Positions 17,367 to 25,832 of a DNA stretch of 64,000 bases are shown piece by piece. The translations under genes were made by a program, and so were the position numbers. The DNA comes from Acidobacteriaceae bacterium (GTDB taxonomy: Bacteria > Acidobacteriota > Terriglobia > Terriglobales > Acidobacteriaceae). The stretch is from positions 146,953-210,952 of the forward strand of contig JAOAPN010000008.1 in assembly GCA_025462885.1 (NCBI GenBank), given 5' to 3'. The notes beneath the pieces were generated by a model. It was not told the DNA's origin and made no database searches. It saw only the letters and a list, made by a program, of their open reading frames with translations. The first letter of the stretch is position 1. Every line of letters begins with the position of its first letter.

Positions 17367-18329
17367 ATGCTGGATCACATGAGCAGCCACTGCCGGATCG
17401 CGACAGCCATCCTATCGGTGTTCCTGAACCAGGTGACTGCGGGCTCCTCTGCAGCCCTGACCAGCACGCAGGAGACTACGTCCCCATACACAATCACGGT
17501 ACCCGTAAACGAGGTTAGTCTCACTTTCCACGCCTCGGATTATCACGGGTCTCCGCTCGATGATCTAAAGGTGGCCGATGTTCGCCTTAGCGACAATGGA
17601 CGACCTCAGACTCAGATTCTTTCCTTCCAGTTCTATCCGAAGCTCCCGATTCAAGCGGGAATCCTATTCGACACGAGCCGCTCGATGCTGATGGACCTAA
17701 AGCAAAATCAGCATACAGCGGCCCTCTATGCTACACATCTTCTCCGAAAGGGCACGGACCGCGCATTTGTTATGCGCTTTGATTCTGAGGCCAAAGTACT
17801 CCAGGATTGGACCGATGATTCCTCGGCACTCGTGACGAGTTTGCAGACTGTCGCGTCAGACCACGCGAGTCGTTTTGGCGGAACGGTGATCTTCGATTCA
17901 ATCTACGAAGCCTGCCGCGACCAGTGGCGCGACGATCAAGCGCAGAGTAGTGGAAACTTTATCCTGCTGTTCACAGACGGCATAGATAACGCCAGCCACA
18001 CCCGTGTAAGTGATGTCGCTAACATTTGCCAACGATCGAGAACTGCGCTCTATGTCTTCAGCAACGAGGAGAAATCCAGGTTTTCCGAAGGTCAGAAGAT
18101 ATTGACGATGCTTGTTGCTCAAAGCGGAGGCCGCATCTTCTTCGATCCCAAAGGAACTCAGATTTGGGAAAACCTTCAAGTGATGGAAAGCGATCAGCGG
18201 AGCCAGTACCGACTGGTGTACAAACCTTCCAATACGAAGCCAGACGGATCGTTTCATCGGATAAAGCTGGATCTTCCGAAGAGAGGCGGGGAGATCACAG
18301 GACCCTCCGGGTACTATGCCTCGCGCTAA
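17367..18329 (+). CDS. secreted VWFA-related protein (Acidobacteria-type VWA domain)
   Basis: 320 residues. A probable signal sequence (residues 1-30) is followed by a short immunoglobulin-like strand region (VNEVSLTFHASDYHGSPLDDLKVADVRLSDNG) that is typical of the acidobacterial VWFA-related family (TIGR03436). The VWA domain then begins at AGILFDTSRSM, the metal-ion-dependent adhesion site (DxSxS), and continues with FVMRFDSEAKVL, GGTVIFDSIYEA and NFILLFTDGIDNAS. Members are abundant in Acidobacteriota; roles are mostly untested but probably involve extracytoplasmic protein binding. An in-frame ATG at 17379 is an alternative start. It is preceded by a strong palindrome and followed by a miniature element. 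Confidence 0.85.
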   Translation: MLDHMSSHCRIATAILSVFLNQVTAGSSAALTSTQETTSPYTITVPVNEVSLTFHASDYHGSPLDDLKVADVRLSDNGRPQTQILSFQFYPKLPIQAGILFDTSRSMLMDLKQNQHTAALYATHLLRKGTDRAFVMRFDSEAKVLQDWTDDSSALVTSLQTVASDHASRFGGTVIFDSIYEACRDQWRDDQAQSSGNFILLFTDGIDNASHTRVSDVANICQRSRTALYVFSNEEKSRFSEGQKILTMLVAQSGGRIFFDPKGTQIWENLQVMESDQRSQYRLVYKPSNTKPDGSFHRIKLDLPKRGGEITGPSGYYASR

Positions 18330-18352
18330 CGTCGTGGAAAAGGAACGCCTAA

Positions 18353-18469
18353 GGAACCTCTGAACAAGTCATCGTTTTGAAGGGGCAAGACTTCAGTCCC
18401 GCCGCAACCCCAAGCACCGCAATGCGTCTTTAGCCGCCGAGGGAATGCGAACACTTGTTCAGAGCTTCC
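18353..18469. mobile_element. 117-bp IS5-like MITE with 4-bp target duplication
   Basis: Terminal inverted repeats GGAACCTCTGAACAAGT (18353-18369) and its complement at 18453-18469 match at 16 of 17 positions. Both sides are flanked by CTAA (18349-18352 and 18470-18473), the YTAR-type target duplication of IS5-group elements. It has no coding capacity. The remainder of 18330-18673 shows no gene. Confidence 0.75.
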
Positions 18470-18673
18470 CTAACTTCTCCGAGGTGGCTCTGAGGTACAT
18501 CAAACAGCCGCACCGGTGAGCGCGTTTCATAGCCTTACACCTTCGGAGATTGCTCTCAGGATCAATCGTCGATTTGTGCTGTCGAATAAAGATGTAAGGA
18601 AAATGTAAGATTTGGCGCGGCTTCATCATGGTCAACTAAAAAAGTCGGCATCGCCTTCCGGCTTGGAGTTGAG

Positions 18674-19453
18674 ATGAAAGTAGCCTTATTGCTTGCCGTC
18701 GGCCTGTTCTCTTCTTCACTGGCCCTCGCACAAACTAAAACTGATGTTTCGTTCGCTCCCGGGACAACGCTGCCGATCACGTTCAGTAAAGGTATCGATT
18801 CAGGTCATGCTCGAACTGGAAGCACTATCGAAGCCAGGACGACGCAGCAGGTGCGACTGGTCAATAACCAGATGCTTCCTTCGGGTAGTAAGGTCCTGGG
18901 TCACGTTGTTACTGCCAGCGCATTCACTTTCGATAAGACGCCCTACGCAAAGCAGACTGCATCCACATTGACGATTCAATTTGATTCGCTCGTGAGTAAC
19001 GGTAAAACGATCCCATTGCGCGTTTACGTTCGCGCAATGGCCGATCCGCTCTCCGTATGGGACGCACAGCGACCCAAGGCTACGGATCTCGATTCTCTGA
19101 GCACGACGACACAAATCGGAGGTGATCGGGTTACGCCCTCACAGAACGAAGTGGAATCACCGCAAGGTGAAACGGTTGGTTACAAGCGAAGTGGCGGTGT
19201 CTACGCTCACCTGGTTTCGGCCGCAGGGCGGGGGACTGATGGTTGCGACGCGACGGACACAGAGCAGTCGATGGGTTTATTCTCGGCCTCCGCATGCGGT
19301 CTCTATGGATATACCGATCTAACGCTGGTGAGCTCAGGAAAGAGCGGAAACTCTACTTTTACGCTTGCCTCGCCTCGTCGTTCAGCGCAGATCTGGGCCA
19401 GGAGTGCAGCCTTGCTCGAGGTTGTTGGCCCGATTCAAACCATCTCTCAATAG
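18674..19453 (+). CDS. secreted protein of unknown function
   Basis: 259 residues with a clear Sec signal peptide (MKVALLLAVGLFSSSLALAQT). The mature part is beta-rich: TTLPITFSKGIDSGHARTGS, IEARTTQQV, MLPSGSKVLGHVV and a segment rich in Thr and Ser. The pattern of a small barrel whose residues read GSxIxAxxxxxVxLxxNxxLPxGSxLxGxVxxA resembles exported acidobacterial proteins of unknown role. Two Cys (CDATD, ACGLYGY) could form a disulfide. A hairpin at 19463-19497 follows. Confidence 0.7.
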   Translation: MKVALLLAVGLFSSSLALAQTKTDVSFAPGTTLPITFSKGIDSGHARTGSTIEARTTQQVRLVNNQMLPSGSKVLGHVVTASAFTFDKTPYAKQTASTLTIQFDSLVSNGKTIPLRVYVRAMADPLSVWDAQRPKATDLDSLSTTTQIGGDRVTPSQNEVESPQGETVGYKRSGGVYAHLVSAAGRGTDGCDATDTEQSMGLFSASACGLYGYTDLTLVSSGKSGNSTFTLASPRRSAQIWARSAALLEVVGPIQTISQ

Positions 19454-19462
19454 CAACACACA

Positions 19463-19515
19463 GCAGGGTCCCGTACTATAGCGCGGGTCTACCCTGCCAC
19501 TTGGCCCTTGCCAAG
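19463..19515 (+). terminator. two consecutive hairpins after the secreted-protein gene
   Basis: GCAGGGT (19463-19469) pairs with ACCCTGC (19491-19497), with an inner CCCG/CGGG pair. A second hairpin, CTTGGC-CCTT-GCCAAG, lies at 19500-19515. No T run follows, so termination is only likely. They sit 38 nt before the DUF190 start and could also lie in its leader. Confidence 0.45.
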
Positions 19516-19552
19516 AGGTCCACCAGCCTTCGATCGATACAGGAGACAAACG

Positions 19553-19906
19553 ATGCTTGAGGCAGGCCCTGCTCTGAAAGTAACCGTGCACATCAACCAG
19601 GACACGGGTTCGACCCACGGCTTCTTAACCGACGACATCTTAACGTTCCTTCAAGACAAGGGAATTGCAGGTGCAACCGTCCTCCGTGCCCATGCTGGTT
19701 TTGGAGCACATCATCGTCTGCACAGCAGCGATGTCGGCGATGTTGCTGGACTCCACCTTCCCGTCATCCTGTATTTCATCGACGAAGTGGCTAAGGTGCG
19801 CAGCATTCTCCCTGAGTTATTGGCGATGGTCACGGACGGTCTCGTAGAGGCTCATCCCACCGAAGTGTTGAAGATTATTCACCGACCGGAGAAGGTGCTT
19901 TCCTGA
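19553..19906 (+). CDS. DUF190 PII-like protein, first gene of an RND efflux operon
   Basis: 117 residues from the ATG at 19553, chosen for the AGGAG seven bases before it. DUF190 signatures: LKVTVHINQDTG at the start, GIAGATVLRAHAGFGAHHRLHSS in the middle, LPVILYFIDEVAKVRSILP and VLKIIHRPEK. The family has a ferredoxin-like PII fold and is thought to sense a small molecule, although ligands are mostly unknown. Its TGA overlaps the ATG of the TolC gene by one base, so the genes are translationally coupled. The context suggests modulation of the pump or its expression (inference). Confidence 0.85.
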   Translation: MLEAGPALKVTVHINQDTGSTHGFLTDDILTFLQDKGIAGATVLRAHAGFGAHHRLHSSDVGDVAGLHLPVILYFIDEVAKVRSILPELLAMVTDGLVEAHPTEVLKIIHRPEKVLS

Positions 19907-21225
19907 TGGCTAGATTGAAGATCGCTGTTTGCTGCATCACCTTTTGCTTTTTGACTTGCAGCTTCGTCTGCAAAGCACAGACCACGAGCCCGGATGGTAC
20001 GACAACGACCACGTTGACGCTACCTCAAGCGGAAATAATAGCGATTGCCAATCAACCCCGCATTCTTGCAGCACAGTTAAGAGCCAAGGCTGCGGCTCAA
20101 AGGGTGCGCGAAGCACGGTCTGGTCTATTCCCTACGATCGCATTCAATGCGACAGGAACTGCGGTCGCTGATACGGGAACCACGACTGCCGCCGGTGCTC
20201 TGGCAACCTCAGCGATTTCGGATCGGTTTGCCTATGGCGGCAACCTCGTTCAACTTGTGACGGACTTCGGAAGAACGAGCGCCCTCGTTGGGACAGAGCG
20301 TTCGCTTGCGGAAGCGCAGCAGAGCCTTACCACATTAACCGGTGCGCAGATCCGCCTCAATGTGCGAACTGCGTACTTTCAGGTACTTGGTGCAGAAGCA
20401 GTCTTGCGTGCGGCTCGTGAAGCGCAGGCAAATCGTCAACTCATCGTGCGTCAGATCAGCGCACTAGCGCAGAACCAGTTGCGGTCGACCCTGGATGTAA
20501 GTTTCGCGAGTGTACTCGAGAGCCAGGCTGAACTTGCGGTATTTCTGGCCGAAAGTGCTGTACAGCAACAGCGCACCCACCTTGCCAGCGCAATGGGTCA
20601 GTCGCAGGCAATTACCTCTGCTCTTGTCGATGAGGACCTGCCAGCGGCGCTTCCAACAGACCCGTCCTCTTTAGTTCTGCAAGCGAATATTCAGCGTGCC
20701 GACTTGGGAGCAGCGGCATCGCGCCAAAAGGCTGCCGTGCACTTTGCAGACGCTGAGCGCAAGCTGCGCTATCCATCACTGAATGTCCTCGGTGCCGCAG
20801 GTCAGATTCCATACCATGACCACACCCTCGAGGGAAACTATGCAGCAGCTGGTTTCAACCTGAATATTCCAGTCTTCAACGGAGGATTGTTTACGGCACG
20901 ACGGAACGAAGCTGCCCTTGAAGCAAGTGCGCGCACCAAAGACGTAGATGCAGTAAAACTCGAGGTAGACGAGCAGGTCCAGAGTCAGTGGTACCAGGCA
21001 AACGAGGCCTTTCGAAGCCTGGATGTAACTGCTCGCCTGGTAGCGCAGAGCAGGGAAGCACTCTGCCTTGCGCAGGCCAGATACCAGGCTGGTCTCGGCT
21101 CCATCGTGGAGCTCAATGAAGCTCAGCTTAGTGAAACCTCCGCCGAAATTACGGCGGCGGGTGCGAACTACACCTATCTCACACGGCGGGCGCAGTTGGA
21201 CTACGCAGCCGGACTCTTGAACTAA
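19906..21225 (+). CDS. TolC-family outer membrane efflux channel
   Basis: 439 residues with a Sec signal peptide (ending FVCKAQT). Two repeats of the outer membrane efflux family are present: LTLPQAEIIAIANQPRILAA with RVREARSGLFPTIAFNATG, and AAVHFADAERKLRYPSLNVL with AGFNLNIPVFNGG. Long heptad-like helices follow both (LNVRTAYFQVLGAEAVLRAA, VDEQVQSQWYQANEAF). It begins one base inside the DUF190 gene and ends 13 nt before the adaptor gene. It would form the trimeric exit duct for the RND pump encoded downstream. Confidence 0.9.
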   Translation: MARLKIAVCCITFCFLTCSFVCKAQTTSPDGTTTTTLTLPQAEIIAIANQPRILAAQLRAKAAAQRVREARSGLFPTIAFNATGTAVADTGTTTAAGALATSAISDRFAYGGNLVQLVTDFGRTSALVGTERSLAEAQQSLTTLTGAQIRLNVRTAYFQVLGAEAVLRAAREAQANRQLIVRQISALAQNQLRSTLDVSFASVLESQAELAVFLAESAVQQQRTHLASAMGQSQAITSALVDEDLPAALPTDPSSLVLQANIQRADLGAAASRQKAAVHFADAERKLRYPSLNVLGAAGQIPYHDHTLEGNYAAAGFNLNIPVFNGGLFTARRNEAALEASARTKDVDAVKLEVDEQVQSQWYQANEAFRSLDVTARLVAQSREALCLAQARYQAGLGSIVELNEAQLSETSAEITAAGANYTYLTRRAQLDYAAGLLN

Positions 21226-21238
21226 AAGGATCGATCCC

Positions 21239-22456
21239 ATGTCAAACTCACTGCGCACGGCAATGCTCATCGCAGTCTCTGCCGGAGCATCTTGCCTGCT
21301 GATAGCCTGCCGTCAGACGACACCCGTCGCTGCGGAAGTTCCTACCGTTCCCACAGCGACGGTCGGAGCAGCGAACCTTGCGAACGAACTTGTGCTGACC
21401 GCAGAGTTTACGCCCTATCAGGATGTCGATGTAATGGCGAAAGTGGCCGGATACGTCAAAAGTATTCCGGTGGATATAGGCGATCGTGTTCGAACAGGTG
21501 ATTTGCTTGCGACGCTGGAAGTTCCAGAACTCCAAAACGATATGGCGCGGGCGACGGCGGGCGTTGCTGCTGCACAGGCCAATATCATTACCGCCAGTGC
21601 CGCAGTAACACGAGCCCAGGCGAGCGAAAATATTGCTCACCTCTCTTTTCAACGGATACGGGACGTATCGCTCAAGCAGGCTGGCCTTGTTCCGAAGCAG
21701 GAAGTTGACGTTGCCGAGTCTCACGATCTTGAGGCCGCCGCCCAGGTCGCCAGCGCGCAGTCTGCACTTCAAAGTGCACAGGAGCTGCGTGTGCAGGCAG
21801 ATTCCGAAAGGCTGCGTACTGTAACGATGTTGCAGTATGCAACAATCCGCGCACCGTTCAGCGGCGTCATTACGAAGCGCTACGCAAATACGGGATCGAT
21901 GATCCAGGCTGGCATTGCATCGCAAACACAATCCATGCCGGTCGTAAGATTGGCGGAGAACAGCTTGCTGAGGTTGGTTCTCCCGGTTCCTGTGAGTGCC
22001 GTTGCCGATATCCATAACGGGAACACGGTCGAAGTGAATGTCACGACGCTCAACAAAACCTTCCCTGGGAAGATCACGCGCTCTGCCGGCTCGCTGCAGA
22101 CGTCGACACGCACGATGGCTACAGAAATTGACGTCCCAAATCCGGACGGCACCCTGGTCCCGGGAATGTATGCGGAGGTCCATCTCCACCTCGCAACCCA
22201 CCCCAATGTTTTGAGTGTGCCTGTGGACGCGGTTGAGGGTCTCGGAACTACCGTACAGCACGTCTATGTCGCCAAGGCCGGGAAACTCCACCTGGTTGAA
22301 GTTACGGTGGGGTTGCAGACAGCAACTCGTGTCGAGATCCTTTCGGGTCTTAACAGCGGCGATCAAGTCGTTGTCGGGCGGCATACCGGTCTTGCAGATG
22401 GCGAACAGGTAAAGGCGCAGCCGGCCGCCTATGAAGCGAACGGAAGCCACAGCTAG
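21239..22456 (+). CDS. RND efflux periplasmic adaptor (HlyD/MexA family), lipoprotein
   Basis: 405 residues with a lipobox (LLIAC, Cys24), so it is probably anchored to the inner membrane by lipid. The first half-lipoyl motif is VMAKVAGYVKSIPVDIGDRVRTGDLLATLEVPEL interrupted by a coiled-coil hairpin (ARATAGVAAAQANIITASAAV...), and the second half is YATIRAPFSGVITKRYANTG. It then has a beta-barrel (LPVPVSAVADIHNGNTVEV) and a membrane-proximal domain. The stop codon TAG is formed by the first three bases of the 116-bp miniature element; before insertion it was probably TAA (see findings). Confidence 0.9.
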   Translation: MSNSLRTAMLIAVSAGASCLLIACRQTTPVAAEVPTVPTATVGAANLANELVLTAEFTPYQDVDVMAKVAGYVKSIPVDIGDRVRTGDLLATLEVPELQNDMARATAGVAAAQANIITASAAVTRAQASENIAHLSFQRIRDVSLKQAGLVPKQEVDVAESHDLEAAAQVASAQSALQSAQELRVQADSERLRTVTMLQYATIRAPFSGVITKRYANTGSMIQAGIASQTQSMPVVRLAENSLLRLVLPVPVSAVADIHNGNTVEVNVTTLNKTFPGKITRSAGSLQTSTRTMATEIDVPNPDGTLVPGMYAEVHLHLATHPNVLSVPVDAVEGLGTTVQHVYVAKAGKLHLVEVTVGLQTATRVEILSGLNSGDQVVVGRHTGLADGEQVKAQPAAYEANGSHS

Positions 22457-22569
22457 AGCATTTCTCCTGTGGGCGTAAACCGAAAGCGTAGATCTGAACG
22501 CCGTTTTTTCCCAAGAAAAACGGCACTCGCAAAGCTTGTCCAGTGCACAGCAACAGGAGAAATGCTCTA
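22454..22569. mobile_element. 116-bp MITE-like palindromic element, copy 2, inside the efflux operon
   Basis: Same 17-bp perfect terminal inverted repeats and length as the copy at 14092-14207. The internal stem is perfect here (CCGTTTTT with AAAAACGG around TCCCAAG). Its left TA provides the first two bases of the adaptor stop codon and its right end lies 36 nt before the permease start. It will be part of the operon transcript and can fold into a long hairpin. Confidence 0.85.
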
Positions 22570-22605
22570 AGGCAACTCAACCAAGAAGCAAGAAAGTCAA
22601 TTGCC

Positions 22606-25600
22606 ATGTCGGGATTTGCAATACGTAACCCCTATCTGATTCTCGTGTTCTGTTTCCTGGTGATGATCCTTGGAGTTGTCAGTACTGCTGACATGCCGGT
22701 GGACATGTTTCCGCCCGTGGATCTTCCGGTCGTAGCGGTTGCCACGTTCTACTCCGGTATGCCACCGCAGCAGATTGAAACAAACATTACGTATCACCTG
22801 GAGCGCATGTTCACGTTGGCGAGTGGCATCGACCATATGGAGTCGCGTTCGCTTCCAGGCGCCAGCCTGATCAAGGTTTACTTTCGTGCGGGCACGAATG
22901 CAGATGCGGCAGCTTCGTCCATTGCGACGCTTGCGATGAGCGACATGCGAGACATGCCGCCCGGCACCTATCCGCCGATCGTCCTCAAGCAGGACGCCTC
23001 AAGTCTGCCAGTCGCCCTTGTCACTCTGGCCGGCCCTGGCCTCGATGAGAGCAAGCTTAAAGATATCGGCCAGAACTATGTACGAAATCAATTGGCGAGT
23101 GTCCCGGGAGCATCGGTGCCGCAGCCCTTCGGTGGCCGCTGGCGGCAGATCATGCTGTATGCCGATCCTTTCAAGCTGGAAGCAAATCAACTCAGTCCCA
23201 TGGATGTTGTTCGGGCTGTCAACGAAGCGAACGTCATTCTGCCCGCTGGCGATGTGCAGATTGGCCGGACAGACTACAACATCTACACAAATTCGATGCT
23301 CAAGGGACCAGAGGACATCGCGCAAGTACCCCTGAAAATGATCGGCCAGTCGCCGGTGCGGGTGGGTGATGTCGCCACGACAAAGGACGCATTCTCCCTT
23401 CAGTACAACATTGTGCGTGTGAATGGTACCCGCGCCGTGTACGTGCCAGTCTTCAAGCAGGGCGGCGACTCGAACACGATCGCAATCGTGAACGGTGTCA
23501 CGACAACTCTGAAGCATCTCTATGACGTCCCATTATCCCTTGAAGCGAATGTTGTTTTCGACCAATCGCGATTTGTAAAAGTAGCGATCGAGACACTAGT
23601 CCACGAAGGCGGAGTTGGTCTCTTCCTCACCTGCCTGATGATTCTCATTTTTCTCGGCAGCATGAGGGCAACGCTGGCAGTCTTTTTTTCGATTCCGCTC
23701 TCCGTGCTTACGACCTTCCTGGTGCTGCATCTCGCGGGAAGTTCAATCAACAGCATGGTGCTTGGCGGACTCGCGCTTGCTTTGTCGCGATTGATCGATA
23801 ACTCGGTCGTTGTACTCGAAAACATCTTTCGGCACCTTGAAGGTGGTGAATCGCCGGCTGTCGCTTCGGAAAAAGGCGGCAAGGAAGTCGCGTTACCCGT
23901 GTTGGCCGGAACCCTCACTACCGTGGTCGTGTTCTTTCCGGTCACGCTGCTGTACGGAGTGAGTAAGTTCCTGTTCTCCGCGCTGGCCCTTGCTGTTGTC
24001 ATCTCGTTGTTTGCATCGTACTTCGTCGCTCTCACAGTGGTACCGCTATTCTGTGCGCGCTTTATCAAGAGCCCTCACGGAGATACCGCTCATGCGATCG
24101 AGGGAGAGGTTGTTCCACCCGTCAGGCGTCCTGGCTTTTTCGATCGTTTCAACGCACGTTTCAACGCCGGTTTCGACGCTCTGCTAAATCGCTACGACAA
24201 GATGGTCGAAAAAGTATTGCTTTGGCCGAAGGCCACGCTTGCGATCTGCGGCGTTGGCTGCGCGTTGAGCTTGCTCCTCTTTCCCTTGCTTGGATTATCT
24301 TTCTTCCCTCGCACTGACCCTGCCCAGTTCGTCATTAACTTCAAGGCTCCATCGGGAACAAAACTGACCGCCACGAATGAAGAGGCCGCTAAACTTGAAG
24401 GCTTGATCCGAAATGTCGTTTCCAAGCATGACATGGGAATGATCGTGACCAACTTGGGACTGGACCCTGGTTTCTCGGCGCTGTATTCCCAAAATTCGGC
24501 AATGCACACTGGATTTATGCAGGTCGCGCTTAAACCCGATCATGAGACTGGCAGCTTTGACTACATCGACAAGGTCAAGAAAAAAATGGCCTCAGACATG
24601 CCCGAACTGCAAGGCTTTTTCTCTACCGGAAGCTTAATCGATGCAGTTCTGAACATGGGGTCGCCCGTACCGATCGATGTTCGTGTCACCGGAAACGACC
24701 TCAATGCCGATTACGCCATGGCACAGACTGTCGCAGCACGCATACGTGGTGTCCACGGCGTCGCCGACGTCTATATTCCACAGGACATTGACTATCCCTC
24801 TCTTCAACTGACTGTGGATCGTGTCCGTGCAAGCGAGTTGGGCATGACCGAAAAAGAGGTCGTATCAAATGTGATCACGGCCCTCACTTCGAACACTATG
24901 ATTGCGCCCAGCATCTGGATCGACCCTAAAAGTGGTAACAATTACTTCCTCACCGTGATGTACAAAGAAGGCCAGGTCCAGTCCATCGAGGACCTGAAGG
25001 CCATTCCGCTGCACGGCAAGGAGATCTCACAGCCAACCAGGCTGGATATGGTCGCTACTATCAAGCAATTCAACGCACCTACCGAGCTGGATCACACCCA
25101 GATTCGCAGGTATGTCGATGTATATGTCCGGCCTCAGGATGAGGATCTCGGTCGTATTGCAAAGTCCATTCATCAGATTCTTGATACAATGCAGACCCCG
25201 CATGGCATCACGGCCACGTTGGAAGGAAGCGTCGAATCGATGAATAATTCGTTTCACAGCTTCGCCATCGGGCTGATGCTTTCTCTCGTCCTTCTGTACC
25301 TAATCCTCGTCGCACAGTTCCGTTCTTTCATGGATCCATTCATCATTCTGCTTGCTCTTCCGCCGGGCATCACCGGAGTGCTGGTAGCGCTCCTGTTTTG
25401 GGGAACGACGCTCAACGTCATGTCCTTGATGGGCGTGGTGATGCTTGCCGGAATCGCCCTCTCAAATAGCATCCTGATTGTTGAATTTGCGCATCATTTG
25501 ATTAAGGAAGGCATGGCAGCACATGAGGCCATCGTTGCCTCATGCCGCGTCCGGCTTCGCCCTATCCTGATGACATCTCTCGCGACGATCATTGGACTCT

Positions 25601-25767
25601 TGCCCATGGCGCTTAAACTTGGAGAGGGCAGTGAATCCTATGCACCGCTCGCACAAGCAATTATCGGGGGCCTTACGCTTTCCGTGCTGCTGACCATCTT
25701 TCTGGTTCCGGCTGGATTTCTCCTCGTCTACGGAAATAAGAATGAGGACCTCACGCTTCATGCATAA
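22606..25767 (+). CDS. RND efflux permease with non-canonical proton-relay residues
   Basis: 1053 residues from the ATG at 22606; the frame upstream lies inside the miniature element. Typical RND layout: TM1 (NPYLILVFCFLVMILGVV), the first large periplasmic loop (MPPQQIETNITYHLERMFTLASGIDHMES), TM4, a second periplasmic loop and TM8-12. In TM4, where AcrB-like pumps have Asp-Asp, this protein has Asp398-Asn399 (LSRLIDNSVVVLENI). In TM10, where AcrB has Lys, it has Ser953 (GIALSNSILIVEF). So it belongs to a divergent subgroup, neither classic HAE1 nor clearly metal-type. It is the pump of the DUF190-TolC-adaptor operon. Confidence 0.9.
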   Translation: MSGFAIRNPYLILVFCFLVMILGVVSTADMPVDMFPPVDLPVVAVATFYSGMPPQQIETNITYHLERMFTLASGIDHMESRSLPGASLIKVYFRAGTNADAAASSIATLAMSDMRDMPPGTYPPIVLKQDASSLPVALVTLAGPGLDESKLKDIGQNYVRNQLASVPGASVPQPFGGRWRQIMLYADPFKLEANQLSPMDVVRAVNEANVILPAGDVQIGRTDYNIYTNSMLKGPEDIAQVPLKMIGQSPVRVGDVATTKDAFSLQYNIVRVNGTRAVYVPVFKQGGDSNTIAIVNGVTTTLKHLYDVPLSLEANVVFDQSRFVKVAIETLVHEGGVGLFLTCLMILIFLGSMRATLAVFFSIPLSVLTTFLVLHLAGSSINSMVLGGLALALSRLIDNSVVVLENIFRHLEGGESPAVASEKGGKEVALPVLAGTLTTVVVFFPVTLLYGVSKFLFSALALAVVISLFASYFVALTVVPLFCARFIKSPHGDTAHAIEGEVVPPVRRPGFFDRFNARFNAGFDALLNRYDKMVEKVLLWPKATLAICGVGCALSLLLFPLLGLSFFPRTDPAQFVINFKAPSGTKLTATNEEAAKLEGLIRNVVSKHDMGMIVTNLGLDPGFSALYSQNSAMHTGFMQVALKPDHETGSFDYIDKVKKKMASDMPELQGFFSTGSLIDAVLNMGSPVPIDVRVTGNDLNADYAMAQTVAARIRGVHGVADVYIPQDIDYPSLQLTVDRVRASELGMTEKEVVSNVITALTSNTMIAPSIWIDPKSGNNYFLTVMYKEGQVQSIEDLKAIPLHGKEISQPTRLDMVATIKQFNAPTELDHTQIRRYVDVYVRPQDEDLGRIAKSIHQILDTMQTPHGITATLEGSVESMNNSFHSFAIGLMLSLVLLYLILVAQFRSFMDPFIILLALPPGITGVLVALLFWGTTLNVMSLMGVVMLAGIALSNSILIVEFAHHLIKEGMAAHEAIVASCRVRLRPILMTSLATIIGLLPMALKLGEGSESYAPLAQAIIGGLTLSVLLTIFLVPAGFLLVYGNKNEDLTLHA

Positions 25768-25832
25768 GCGACTGCCATAACTGGCTATACTCCGCGGTCT
25801 GCTCGGAATAACCCTGCTGATACATGCAAGTT

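Noticed and set aside
21248..22450. 400-codon open frame antisense to the RND adaptor
   Set aside because: No recognisable motif; the plus-strand adaptor has lipobox, lipoyl and barrel motifs.
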